Source of the DNA: Rubripirellula reticaptiva
Lineage (GTDB): Bacteria; Planctomycetota; Planctomycetia; Pirellulales; Pirellulaceae
Assembly (NCBI RefSeq): GCF_007860175.1
Contig: NZ_SJPX01000001.1
Coordinates: forward strand, 1,674,001-1,738,000
DNA length: 64,000 nucleotides
Direction: 5' to 3'
The notes under the pieces: generated by a model
Seen by the model: only the letters and a program-made list of their open reading frames with translations
Databases searched by the model: none
Told to the model about the DNA's origin: nothing
Shown here: positions 1 to 8,531 of the stretch, piece after piece
Position numbering within the stretch: the stretch's first letter is position 1
Layout of the letters: each line of letters begins with the position of its first letter
Program-made: the position numbers and the translations under genes

Positions 1-159
1 GAACAACTTGCCATCAAATCCCACCAGCGCCGCTTCGTGACGTGCGGTCGGTTGGCCATTGGTGGAAATGGTTTCCCAGCTTGGTGCAGGACTGGGCTCA
101 GCGCCGCGGGCGATCGTCGTCAAGCAAAGCAGCACGGTGGGCAAGAAAATGAAACGCAT
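1..159 (-). CDS. Kelch-repeat-like secreted protein, 5' end only
   Basis: Partial gene running off the left edge. The reverse strand from the ATG at 159 reads 53 codons: a short hydrophobic signal peptide ending near ARGAEP, then a segment containing TARHEAALVGFDGK. That pattern is typical of the first blade of Kelch/galactose-oxidase-type beta-propellers in planctomycetes. The rest of the protein is outside the window, so catalytic or binding residues cannot be judged. It would be exported. The start is well placed directly before the signal peptide. Confidence 0.6.
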   Translation of the reverse strand, partial: MRFIFLPTVLLCLTTIARGAEPSPAPSWETISTNGQPTARHEAALVGFDGKLF

Positions 160-242
160 GGGATGGTGAGGACTCTGTTGAAAGTGGTGTTACGGGTCTT
201 GGTTCATCGCCTTGTCCAATACCGACAATCATGTCGATAGTA

Positions 243-971
243 CTAGCATCGCGTGGGCCGCCAAGCTTGGACGTCGACGGGCGCGGCGAACAACAAGTGT
301 GGTTCGGCTTGAAAGTCAAAATTGGTTGCGTTCCCCATTGTGTTCTGCCGGAGTTGCCAGCTTGCGTTCCGTAATTGCCAAGGTGGATGAAAGATCTCGC
401 CACGATAGATCGCATCACGCTTGTTGGCGCTGTACAGGCAATACCGCGCCGTCAGCCAGTGCTCGAGTGTCCCCGGTTCTGCATGGAACACGTCACCGAG
501 AGGCCGATACGTTGCGTCGAAAATTGCGGCTGGTTCGCGTCGGTGAGTTCGGTCTGAACGATACGTGATTTCACCGTTGCTCGCTTTTGTCGCAATCGAC
601 ATGTTGGCGTCCATGTAAGGCAGATTGAACGTTTTCCTTGCAATGCGAACCGCGACCGGATTGGCGGCATCGAGGGAATAGAACCAGACTCCTGGTTTGC
701 CGTCTTTGATCACATAGGTTCGGACATTCAGTTCAAGAAAGCGACTCAGCCACGGGACTGCGGGACATCCTCGTGGCGCGACATCGGACATCTGAAACGG
801 TACCACTCCCACCCACGCTTGCCCGCCGAAAGTGTCGACTTCTAATCCCGCCGGCAACTTGCTCGCAATCAGATCAGCATCGATCGGCCAGTGGGCGAAC
901 AGCAACTCGGACCACTGCATGCGCATGATCCACGGCGACGACGGCAGTGGCCAAGTTCGGTCATCGTTCAT
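243..971 (-). CDS. DUF2071 (YqjF-like) family protein
   Basis: About 242 residues from the ATG at 971; a TTG nine bases further out is also in frame but less likely. It shows the DUF2071 layout: an N-terminal MRMQWSELLFAHWPID segment, LPAGLEVDTFGGQAWVGVVPF, the central LNVRTYV strand, FYSLDAANPVAV and a C-terminal Trp-rich end. The family has an acetoacetate-decarboxylase-like beta barrel and is cytoplasmic with no settled reaction. It has no signal peptide. It stands alone, about 80 bases before the Kelch gene and 100 bases beyond the RND operon, on the same strand as both. Full length; no sign of damage. Confidence 0.85.
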   Translation of the reverse strand: MNDDRTWPLPSSPWIMRMQWSELLFAHWPIDADLIASKLPAGLEVDTFGGQAWVGVVPFQMSDVAPRGCPAVPWLSRFLELNVRTYVIKDGKPGVWFYSLDAANPVAVRIARKTFNLPYMDANMSIATKASNGEITYRSDRTHRREPAAIFDATYRPLGDVFHAEPGTLEHWLTARYCLYSANKRDAIYRGEIFHPPWQLRNASWQLRQNTMGNATNFDFQAEPHLLFAAPVDVQAWRPTRC

Positions 972-1078
972 TAAACACAAACCGGATGGAGTTCAGGAAT
1001 ACGGCGTATCAGTTTGCTGATTGAATTGGAATGCAGGCACTCGGCCCGCCGTACTAACCGTAATTTCCGTTCTTTCGA

Positions 1079-4000
1079 TCACCGGTTGGCAACTGGCGCC
1101 CAGTACCATCGCGCTGCCGCTTTGGTGTGTCTGCCCACGTCGGCTCCGATCAGAACCACGCAAGGCACCATGTACAAGGTGATCACCGTTGCAAACAGGA
1201 CTCCAAAGGCAAGCGATACCGCCATCGGGATCAAGAATTGGGCTTGGATCGACTCGTCCATCATCAAGGGCAGCAGACCCATGAATGTTGTGATCGAGGT
1301 TAAGAAGATGGGACGAAACCGTTTGCCGCCTGCTTCGAGTGCCGCATCATGCAGCGACACACCACTTGCTTGGCGTCGATTGATGTAGTCGACCATAACG
1401 AGCGTGTCGTTGACTGCGATGCCAGCGAGCGCCAGCATGCCAAAAATCGAAAGGTACGATGGCGTCAGGTCCAGCAGGATGTGGCCTACCAGTGCGCCGA
1501 TGATTGCGAAGGGAACCGCCAGCAAGACATAGATAGGCTGTACCAATGACTTTAACGCAATCGCCAGCAATCCGTAAAGCGTCAACATCAGCAGCGTCGC
1601 GCCGACGATCGTTTGCCGTTTCGTCTTCTCGGCTTCGGCGACGTAGCCAAGGAACTGGTACGAGAGGCCATTTTTTAGGCACATCGCATCGAGTTTGGGA
1701 GCTAGTTCCTTTGAAATGCCGACCACGTCAACGGTCTCGTCGACTGGTTGAGCGCCCAATCGAATGATTTCTGCGCGCTCGTTACGCTCGACGTGCGATG
1801 GCGCTTTCACAAGATTGATCTCAGCGATCGTTTCCAGTGGTACCTCGGCGCCGCGCGGTGTCCGAATTCTCATGCGATCAAGCGTGTGTAGCGATTGCCT
1901 CGCCTCAAGCGGCAATCGTACCATCACGCGAACGTCGTCGACTCCGCGTTGCAGTCGCTGAGCTTCCTCGCCAAAGAATGCTTGGCGAATTTGGCTAGCC
2001 AATGCGGACTGTGTCAGACCAAGTTCGGCGGCTCGCGGTTTAAGACGGATTTCCAGTTCGTCCTGTCGTTCGTTGATGTTGGCCCATTGATCTTTCAAGT
2101 CACCGTAGCCATCGAGCAGCGATCGAATGTCGCGTGCAACTTGTGACTTTTCGGGCGACGATGGTCCGCGCAGCTCGATGTTTAGATCTTCGTCGTCGTA
2201 CTCACTATCTCGGACGAGCGACGATTCGGATCGCGTTTCAAATCGTCTCGCCTCGGGCATCTCGCCCACCAATTCGCTCCATCGTGTCGCCATATCGCTG
2301 TTCTTCGGGCCGGGCGCGGTCCGTTCTTCCGGCGGCATCACCTCAAAAGCCAAGTATCCTTTCGACTTGTCGAAATCCGATCCCGGCCGACGTGCACCGG
2401 TCAATCGAACGATATTCTGAACCAGCGATTTGCCAGTGCCGGGATCAACGAACTCTGTTTTCAGTTGGTCAAGTGCATCGGAAATTCGATCCACATATCG
2501 CTCGGTAACTTCGAGTGGCGTATCGCTAGGAAGTTCAAGCTTGGCGCTGATCCGTGTGCTGTCGACTGAAGGAAAGGCGACGAAGCCCAATCGTCCGCCG
2601 ACACAGTAGCCCATCATTAACATCGCCATCGCGACAAATCCGGCAACCACAGCCAAGCGGTTTCGGACCGCTAATCGCAAAGTTGGTTGATAAATGGACA
2701 CAATAAACCGTTCCAGTCCCGATGCGATCGCAGCCTGGAATCGTGCGAATAGGCCTCGCCCAGTATCGCGGCGCAGGTGTTTCAAGTGAGCCGGTAAAAT
2801 CAACTTGGATTCGATCAGCGAAAACAGTAGCACCGGTGCTACTACGGGCGGAACTTGCCTTGCATAGTCGCCCCACGTGCCGTCAAAAAACATCAGCGGC
2901 AAAAAGGCAACGACTGTCGTAAGAGCACCAAAGGTGACCGGCGTTGCAACTTCCCGAGTGCCTTCAATGGCAGCTTCAAGCGGGTCGATGCCTTCCATGA
3001 TTTTGGAATACACGTTTTCGCCCGTCACGATTGCATCATCGACGACGATGCCCGTCACGATAATGAATCCAAACAGGCTCATCACGTTCGCGGTCAGGTC
3101 GAACCACGGCATGAAAAGGGCGGCGCCGGCGAAGCTAACCGGAATGCCAATCACGATCCAGAATGCCAAAGACGGCCGAATGAACATGCCCAGGATCAAT
3201 AGCACGAACAAACCGCCCTGCAGCAAAGACCACGCCAGCGTGCTAAGCCGATGCCGAATCGCCAGCGACTCATCGTCCCAAACCTCCAGTTCGATACCCT
3301 CGGGAAATCGAGTTCGCGCCGTTCGAACGTACTCACGAACTTCGTTTGAAATCCCCAGTGCGCTTTCGCTGCCAACTCGCATCACTGGGACGAACAACGC
3401 CGGCTTGCCGTTGAAGAACATTTTTTGATCCCCTTCGACAAAGCCGTCGCGAATCGTCGCAACTTCGCCGAGTCGTACTTCGGCGCCGGCGGTCGAGCGG
3501 ATCGGAATGTCGTTGAACTCGTCTTCGGAATACGCTTGCCCGCGAGTTCGGACGATGAACGTACCACTGTTGCTGTCGATCGCTCCGGCGGGCAGGTCGA
3601 TCGAGAATCCGCGAATCGCGTCCGCCAAATCTTGAAAGGTCAGGTTGTAGGCGAGTAGTTTTTCGACGTTGGCTTCAATCGAGACTTCGGATTCTTTGTC
3701 ACCGCGAATATCGACGCGGCTAATGCCCGGCATCTCCAGTAAGTCTCGTTGGACCTGTCGCGAAACGCGGCGCATGTCATGGGGCGACAAATTGCCCATT
3801 ACGGCAATTTGCAGAATGTCAAAGTAGTTGGCTGATTCGGGGATCAGCACCCGCGGTGGTTCCGTCTCGGCGGGGAATGTCGTGATCGTGTCGATCCGAG
3901 CCTTCACGTCGTCCATTAAGTTTCGCAAATCCTTACCGCGAGTCGCACGCAGAAAGAACTTGGCGCCGCCACGAAAACCGTCCGCGTTAAGCGAGTCGAT

Positions 4001-4225
4001 TCCGTCGACGCCTTCGAGCGCCGCCTCGATCGGGATCAGGATGGCCTGTTCGACATCTTTTGCCGTCGCACCGCGGTACTGCATCTCGATCATCACCGTG
4101 TTCCAGCTCAGCGCCGGCGTCACCTCGAGCGGTACATGATTGATCGCGACGTAGCTGCCGGCGACGATGATCGCCAGCATCAAGAAATTCGCCGCGATAC
4201 CATTAATCGTGAACCACCGGATCAC
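1079..4225 (-). CDS. RND efflux pump inner-membrane permease (AcrB/MexB family)
   Basis: 1048 residues, the usual size of a resistance-nodulation-division permease. It begins with a membrane helix (MIRWFTINGIAANFLML), has the first large periplasmic loop starting VPLEVTPALSWN, the TM4-type motif GIVVDDAIVTGENVY with the paired aspartates used for proton relay, and a second repeat ending in AGIAVNDTLVMVDYINR and RPIFLTSITTFMGLLPLM. It should export hydrophobic compounds by proton antiport across the inner membrane. The start is GTG, overlapping the adaptor gene stop by four bases (GTGA), which implies translational coupling. No outer-membrane TolC-type gene is adjacent. The substrate cannot be read from the sequence. 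Confidence 0.95.
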   Translation of the reverse strand: MIRWFTINGIAANFLMLAIIVAGSYVAINHVPLEVTPALSWNTVMIEMQYRGATAKDVEQAILIPIEAALEGVDGIDSLNADGFRGGAKFFLRATRGKDLRNLMDDVKARIDTITTFPAETEPPRVLIPESANYFDILQIAVMGNLSPHDMRRVSRQVQRDLLEMPGISRVDIRGDKESEVSIEANVEKLLAYNLTFQDLADAIRGFSIDLPAGAIDSNSGTFIVRTRGQAYSEDEFNDIPIRSTAGAEVRLGEVATIRDGFVEGDQKMFFNGKPALFVPVMRVGSESALGISNEVREYVRTARTRFPEGIELEVWDDESLAIRHRLSTLAWSLLQGGLFVLLILGMFIRPSLAFWIVIGIPVSFAGAALFMPWFDLTANVMSLFGFIIVTGIVVDDAIVTGENVYSKIMEGIDPLEAAIEGTREVATPVTFGALTTVVAFLPLMFFDGTWGDYARQVPPVVAPVLLFSLIESKLILPAHLKHLRRDTGRGLFARFQAAIASGLERFIVSIYQPTLRLAVRNRLAVVAGFVAMAMLMMGYCVGGRLGFVAFPSVDSTRISAKLELPSDTPLEVTERYVDRISDALDQLKTEFVDPGTGKSLVQNIVRLTGARRPGSDFDKSKGYLAFEVMPPEERTAPGPKNSDMATRWSELVGEMPEARRFETRSESSLVRDSEYDDEDLNIELRGPSSPEKSQVARDIRSLLDGYGDLKDQWANINERQDELEIRLKPRAAELGLTQSALASQIRQAFFGEEAQRLQRGVDDVRVMVRLPLEARQSLHTLDRMRIRTPRGAEVPLETIAEINLVKAPSHVERNERAEIIRLGAQPVDETVDVVGISKELAPKLDAMCLKNGLSYQFLGYVAEAEKTKRQTIVGATLLMLTLYGLLAIALKSLVQPIYVLLAVPFAIIGALVGHILLDLTPSYLSIFGMLALAGIAVNDTLVMVDYINRRQASGVSLHDAALEAGGKRFRPIFLTSITTFMGLLPLMMDESIQAQFLIPMAVSLAFGVLFATVITLYMVPCVVLIGADVGRHTKAAARWYWAPVANR

Positions 4226-5436
4226 GGTGTTGCTTCCATTTCAGCCGGCTCGCCCGCTAGCGAAGTGATCGAGTCGTCGTCAGGGATAATTCGCACCGAG
4301 CTTCCCTCGGGTGCATATACCAGCATCGACGTGGCAAGTAGATCGTTTTGATGAAATGAATGATTGGGGACGATGACATGTTTGGCATCCGACCAAAGCG
4401 GATCAATCGTCAGCGATCGCAGCGTTAGCTTATCGGAGTCAATCAGGTACACCTGGTCCAATCGGCGAACGGCATCACGAGGAATCGCAATCACGTCGCT
4501 GAGTGTCTCGCCGGTAACGGTCGCAGTAACGGGCTGGCCGATTCGCAAAATCGCATGGTCGGAGTGCAGTGCGAACGGATCGTTAATTCTGGCGATTGCG
4601 AAAAGTTCCAAAGAGTCCGGGTCAAGGCTGCCTTCGGTGCGAACGATCTTGGCTTTCCAGACGGATCCAGATGATGCGTCGATGGCATCATGCAATTCGA
4701 CTTCGACGGGCTCGTCGCCTTCCATTTCGGGCAACGTCAAGTGTTTCAGGTCTCTGCCGGCGATCGGCAATCGAACCTCCGCAAAGTCAACGGCGAATAC
4801 GTCGCCCAGCGCGGTGCCGGGACTGACCAGTTGTCCAACGCCGATCAACTTGGCGGCAACACGACCATCAAACGGTGCGTAAATTTTTGTTCGCTGTAAG
4901 TTTCGTTCTGCCTGATCGATGGCCGACGCTGTGATTTCAACCTGTGACTGGGCCTGTACGAGTGAGGCAAAGTCAGCGTCGACTTCGGACGTCGAAGCAC
5001 TATTGCGCTGTGCAAGCGTCTGGACTCGGTCGTGCGCGGCTTCGGCTAGTTTTAACGTCGCCTTGGCTAGCTTGTTTTGTTCTCGAGCGATCTTCAGTGC
5101 GGTCTGATAGTCACGGTCATCCATGTCTAACAACAGGTCGCCGGTCTTGAAGAACGAACCGACTTCAAAGGCAAGCTGCGTTGACCGGATGGTTCCGGTG
5201 ACTTCAGCACTCAAGGTCACCCGGTTGTGTGCCCCGACGACACCATTGGTTTCGATCTGAACGGCATAGTTGCTCGAAACAAGTGGCAGCACGCGACTGT
5301 GAATGACCTGTTCTTCCCCAGGTTCCGATTTCTCTTGTTCGGTTTCGACAGACAAGACCGAAAACCCATATCCGCCGGCGGCAAGGATACCAATCGGCAG
5401 CAGGAGACGGATCACAGCGGTAGCCAAGAACTTCAT
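4222..5436 (-). CDS. RND efflux periplasmic adaptor (HlyD/MFP family)
   Basis: 404 residues. An N-terminal membrane anchor (MKFLATAVIRLLLPIGILAAGGYGF) is followed by a lipoyl/barrel segment (RVTLSAEVTGTIRS), an alpha-hairpin rich in Ala, Gln and Leu from about residue 110 to 185, the second lipoyl half (RTKIYAPFDGRVAAKLIGVGQLV), and a beta-barrel and membrane-proximal region. This is the canonical membrane-fusion-protein order. It bridges the permease encoded immediately downstream to an outer-membrane channel that is not in this window. It is the first gene of the two-gene operon, so the promoter should lie within 5437-5771. Confidence 0.93.
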   Translation of the reverse strand: MKFLATAVIRLLLPIGILAAGGYGFSVLSVETEQEKSEPGEEQVIHSRVLPLVSSNYAVQIETNGVVGAHNRVTLSAEVTGTIRSTQLAFEVGSFFKTGDLLLDMDDRDYQTALKIAREQNKLAKATLKLAEAAHDRVQTLAQRNSASTSEVDADFASLVQAQSQVEITASAIDQAERNLQRTKIYAPFDGRVAAKLIGVGQLVSPGTALGDVFAVDFAEVRLPIAGRDLKHLTLPEMEGDEPVEVELHDAIDASSGSVWKAKIVRTEGSLDPDSLELFAIARINDPFALHSDHAILRIGQPVTATVTGETLSDVIAIPRDAVRRLDQVYLIDSDKLTLRSLTIDPLWSDAKHVIVPNHSFHQNDLLATSMLVYAPEGSSVRIIPDDDSITSLAGEPAEMEATP

Positions 5437-5771
5437 GTCGGAACATCGCCAAGGGGGTGGCGGGCTGAGGTGGGAAAGGAGGCGGGCGGCGAGAGCCTAT
5501 TATTGTGATCAATCAATCCCCAGCGTCGAGGGTGAACGCCGGACAACTTTGTCCGTCACGCTGTGGAGATGCCGCAAATTCTTCAGCGATTGCTTCGCTG
5601 TGCTCCAGCAAAAGCCTGCGATAAGCAGGCAAAAAAGACATTTCCGCACTCGGGGGACGCGGTCTGTGTGACCTTTTTGCTGCATCTGGTCCGAGGCGAA
5701 TCTTTTTTATGGATTGGTTGCATTATCTTGTCCTGGAAAGCGACTGAGGCTCGCCTCCTTCCCGAATGCGT
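5437..5771. promoter_or_regulatory. Upstream region of the RND operon
   Basis: About 335 bases with no convincing gene. It must carry the promoter of the adaptor-permease operon. A small hairpin (GCCTGCGATAAGCAGGC) lies near 5616-5632. No regulator gene sits beside the pump, so control may be in trans. I could not identify -10/-35 boxes with confidence. Confidence 0.35.
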
Positions 5772-5912
5772 TTAGCCAAGGTGCCCGCGTTCGTCGTGTT
5801 CGGCTAAGTCCAGACCAAGAATTTTGCCTCGGGATTCAATGTGAAGTCCGATCGTTTGCTTGATCACTCTCCATACGACGCACAAGATCGTGCCGTCAAC
5901 ACAGCCTACCTT
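5772..5912 (-). pseudogene. Remnant of an ammonium transporter (Amt) C-terminus
   Basis: The reverse strand is open for 46 codons between stops at 5915 and 5772, with no start codon. The peptide ends VIKQTIGLHIESRGKILGLD followed by LAEHDERGHLG and a stop. A final TM helix running into TIGLR-x-S-x-E-x-E-x-x-GLD-x-x-EHG is the pattern I know from the cytoplasmic tail of Amt/AmtB transporters, where the tail gates the channel and contacts PII protein. No other part of an Amt gene is visible upstream in any frame, so this looks like the leftover end of a deleted gene. The match is from memory and short, so it could be chance. Confidence 0.45.
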
Positions 5913-5915
5913 CTA

Positions 5916-6078
5916 TCATTCACGTTGCCGCTAAGTCCGAGATTCGAAGCGTCCTGGTCCGGCGATTTCGCGACTGTAATCAGGCTTGGCGGCCATCGCG
6001 GGGTTGATGCGTCGGTTGCGATGCAATTTGGCCCTTTGTTTTTTGTACTCTCGCCCACAGCAGAGCTGCGGCAATTGC
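5916..6078. other. Non-coding stretch between the Amt remnant and the RIO kinase gene
   Basis: About 160 bases in which I see no supportable gene. Short reading frames on both strands here have no recognisable domains and no signal for translation. It may be further decayed Amt sequence or simply the 3' untranslated region of the RIO kinase gene. Confidence 0.3.
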
Positions 6079-6924
6079 TTACTGGTCGAGCATTCTCTTT
6101 TGGCGTTCACGCTCCTCTTCATACGCATCGTCGATGATGCGCAGCACCGATGCGACGTCGGCTTTCTTGGTTGAAAATGTAAACTCGCCCGTTAGTTTTA
6201 GGTCGGGTTTTAGTTCGCCTTTTTCATGCAGTTCCCAAATCTCTTCGGCATAGTGGGAATCTGTTAGTTCGGGGGCATACTGTGCATAGTAGGTGGTGAT
6301 GTTGTCGACATCACGCTGTAGCATACGTTTGGCGTGGTTGTTGCCTGCGGCGTTGACGACTTGCGGCAAGTCAATGATGACTGGCCCGTCTTCGTTTTGG
6401 AGGACATTGAATTCTGAAAGGTCACCGTGAATCAATCCGACGCAGAGCATGCGCAAAACATAATTCATCACCTTGGCGTGATCCTTTACCGCTTGTTCTG
6501 GTGACAGGGTGATGTCGTTCAGGCGAGGTGCGACTTCGCCGTCGGGGCCCGTGATCAGCTCCATCAGCAACACGCCATCAAAAAGGCCATAGGCCTTTGG
6601 GACTCGCACGCCTGCTTTGGCAAGCAGGTGCAACGCATCAACTTCGGCGTTTTGCCAAACCACCTCTTGTTCATCACGACCAAACTTAGATCGCTTTTCC
6701 ATCGCGCGCTGGCGACGGCTGTTGCGAGTTTGTCGTCCTTCTTGATACTGTACCGATTTCTTGAAGCTGCGTGCAGTAACGTCTTTGTATACCTTGGCGC
6801 AGCGAATCTCTTGGCCGCAACGCACAAGAAAAACTTGCGCCTCTTTGCCGCTCATCAAGGATCGAAGGACTTCGTCAACCAGACCGTCTTCGATTAAAGG
6901 TTCAATGCGCTTGGGTGCTTTCAA
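6079..6924 (-). CDS. RIO-type serine/threonine protein kinase
   Basis: 281 residues. It has the RIO kinase signature: the ATP-anchoring lysine in RCAKVYKD (about residue 44), the catalytic loop HGDLSEFNVL (Asp 168) and the metal-binding loop PVIIDLPQ (Asp 185), where RIO proteins replace the usual DFG. In archaea and eukaryotes RIO1 acts in small-subunit ribosome maturation; the bacterial role is unsettled. It is a soluble cytoplasmic protein. The start is a TTG with an in-frame stop only a few codons upstream, so little freedom remains. It is monocistronic; 230 bases separate it from the next gene. Confidence 0.9.
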   Translation of the reverse strand: MKAPKRIEPLIEDGLVDEVLRSLMSGKEAQVFLVRCGQEIRCAKVYKDVTARSFKKSVQYQEGRQTRNSRRQRAMEKRSKFGRDEQEVVWQNAEVDALHLLAKAGVRVPKAYGLFDGVLLMELITGPDGEVAPRLNDITLSPEQAVKDHAKVMNYVLRMLCVGLIHGDLSEFNVLQNEDGPVIIDLPQVVNAAGNNHAKRMLQRDVDNITTYYAQYAPELTDSHYAEEIWELHEKGELKPDLKLTGEFTFSTKKADVASVLRIIDDAYEEERERQKRMLDQ

Positions 6925-7154
6925 CGGGGGCTTTCAGATTTTAAGTGCTTTCGAAACTTCGCTGCTTTACGAAATTCTACTACTTTGCGGGCACGAAGAC
7001 TTTCAGATAGAACGGTGACAGCCACCTAACGCCCTGAACTTAGCAGGAAGGTTCCTGCGAGGCCACTCGGCCAAGCATGCTCGTTGCGGTGCCAGTAAAT
7101 CTGGATATCGCCATCAGTATTGCCACGAGGTCGCAAGGAGATGCCGTCGTAACC

Positions 7155-8207
7155 TTAGGAGGCTGGAGCATCTTTGGGGAACGGCCTTAGGCCGAGCAAC
7201 ATCTCTGCTCGCTCGGTGAGCGGTTTGGCCGCGAACGAGATCTCGGTGTATTCCGCTAGGTGGCTGCTGACTAGGTCGTAGACGGTCTGGCGGTCTTGGC
7301 TGGTGTCGATCTCAACGCACCGATTCTTGCCCCTAAAGAACTCGACCGTTGGCAGTGTTTCTGCCTTGAAAGTGTCAAACCTTAGCTTCAGGCTGTCGGT
7401 GTTGTCGTCACTTCGGCCGGTGTATTTGGCACGACTCAAAATGCGGTTTTCAAGCACAGGATAAGGACACTCGAAAAATAGCATTTTCGGAAGTTCCATT
7501 TGCTTTCCCATGGCTTGGTTCCATCCATCCAGGTTGGCAAGCGATCGTGGAAATCCGTCAAGCAGGAAGTTGTACTTTCCCGTCGTTCGCGTCAAAAGCT
7601 CCATTGTGTTCTTTAGCAATGTTACCGCGATTTCGTTGGTGACTAGCTTTCCAGCAATTGCGAACTCTTCGATCACTGCCGCCGTCGGACCGCCGGCCTG
7701 TCGCTCGGCGCGCAGCAGGTCTCCCATCGATAAATGAGTCCAGCCGAGTTGAGACTCGGCAAGTTCGCACATCGTTCCTTTTCCGGCACCGGGGCCACCG
7801 AGGACAAAGACGACATTGGGTTGGGGGCATGGCTTTCTTGGGTCGAAGTGATGGACCAGGACCCGAGGCGCAGGCGAGACCCCCTTTTTATAGACATGCC
7901 ATTCTCGGTCTGTTGGCGGCATCGCGTCATCGGACGTAATGTCATAGGCAAGGTGGCCGTCGAGACGCGAGATCCGCCAGGACTGGTAGCTGTTGGAATA
8001 GGAAATCGCAGGGCTTCGAGCTGCTTTTCCATCAGCACGGTCCCACGCCATTTTGCCGTTCCAATAGCCCGGGCTTGATACCGTTCCCGATTCTGATTCG
8101 ACGGGTGGCGCAGTAGAAGGTACGAACAGTCCATCGACTTCGGGCAGGCCAGATCCGGAGACTTCAACATAGAAAGTGTTCGGTTTTGGCTCATTGATCT
8201 CGGTCAT
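7155..8207 (-). CDS. UMP-CMP/adenylate kinase-like protein with extra N-terminal module
   Basis: 350 residues. Residues 130-330 form a nucleoside monophosphate kinase: P-loop GGPGAGKGT at 137-145, MGDLLRAE, FLLDGFPRSLANLDGWNQAM and the LID/Arg region AKYTGRSDDNTDSLKLRF. The short LID and the FPRxxxNLxGWN and GRSDDN motifs are those of eukaryotic UMP-CMP kinases rather than bacterial Adk or Cmk, so it should transfer phosphate from ATP to UMP, CMP or AMP. The first 120 residues are a separate Trp- and Tyr-rich module (GSGLPEVDGLFVPS, NGKMAWDRADG, SWRISRLDG). It resembles small modules I associate with algal proteins. No signal peptide. Transfer from a eukaryote is an inference. Confidence 0.85.
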   Translation of the reverse strand: MTEINEPKPNTFYVEVSGSGLPEVDGLFVPSTAPPVESESGTVSSPGYWNGKMAWDRADGKAARSPAISYSNSYQSWRISRLDGHLAYDITSDDAMPPTDREWHVYKKGVSPAPRVLVHHFDPRKPCPQPNVVFVLGGPGAGKGTMCELAESQLGWTHLSMGDLLRAERQAGGPTAAVIEEFAIAGKLVTNEIAVTLLKNTMELLTRTTGKYNFLLDGFPRSLANLDGWNQAMGKQMELPKMLFFECPYPVLENRILSRAKYTGRSDDNTDSLKLRFDTFKAETLPTVEFFRGKNRCVEIDTSQDRQTVYDLVSSHLAEYTEISFAAKPLTERAEMLLGLRPFPKDAPAS

Positions 8208-8531
8208 GACGTCTTTCGCGAATAGCGGACTAGATTGGAAGCGTTAACGGTTTAACGTTGGTTCGGGTCGCGGATAGGTGTGATTCGAGTTCGTTACGAT
8301 GTGTTGTCCGCTGCGTCGTCAGGTCGAGTTGAACGTCATGAGCGTTTGTGCGTCAATAGCCGTTCCTGCAAGCGAAAATTTAGTTCCGGTACTGAGTAAA
8401 CCACGGGAATCATCGTCAAGGCTGGAAATAGTTTCGCTTGAACGATGACTGTATCATGCTAAGGTCTAGCCCCACCCTGCCGACCTTTCTGTTCGGCATG
8501 AACGATCTCCTTACGTTCTGCGGATACTGTC
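8208..8531. promoter_or_regulatory. Divergent promoter region
   Basis: 324 bases between the kinase gene (minus) and the DUF1549/1553 operon (plus), which must hold both promoters. A GTTAACGGTTTAAC element lies near 8241-8254. No gene or RNA is recognisable. I see no strong sigma-70 boxes. Confidence 0.35.

Noticed and set aside
5841-6137. 98-codon plus-strand frame near the Amt remnant
   Set aside because: No domain, no start signal, and overlaps the RIO kinase end.
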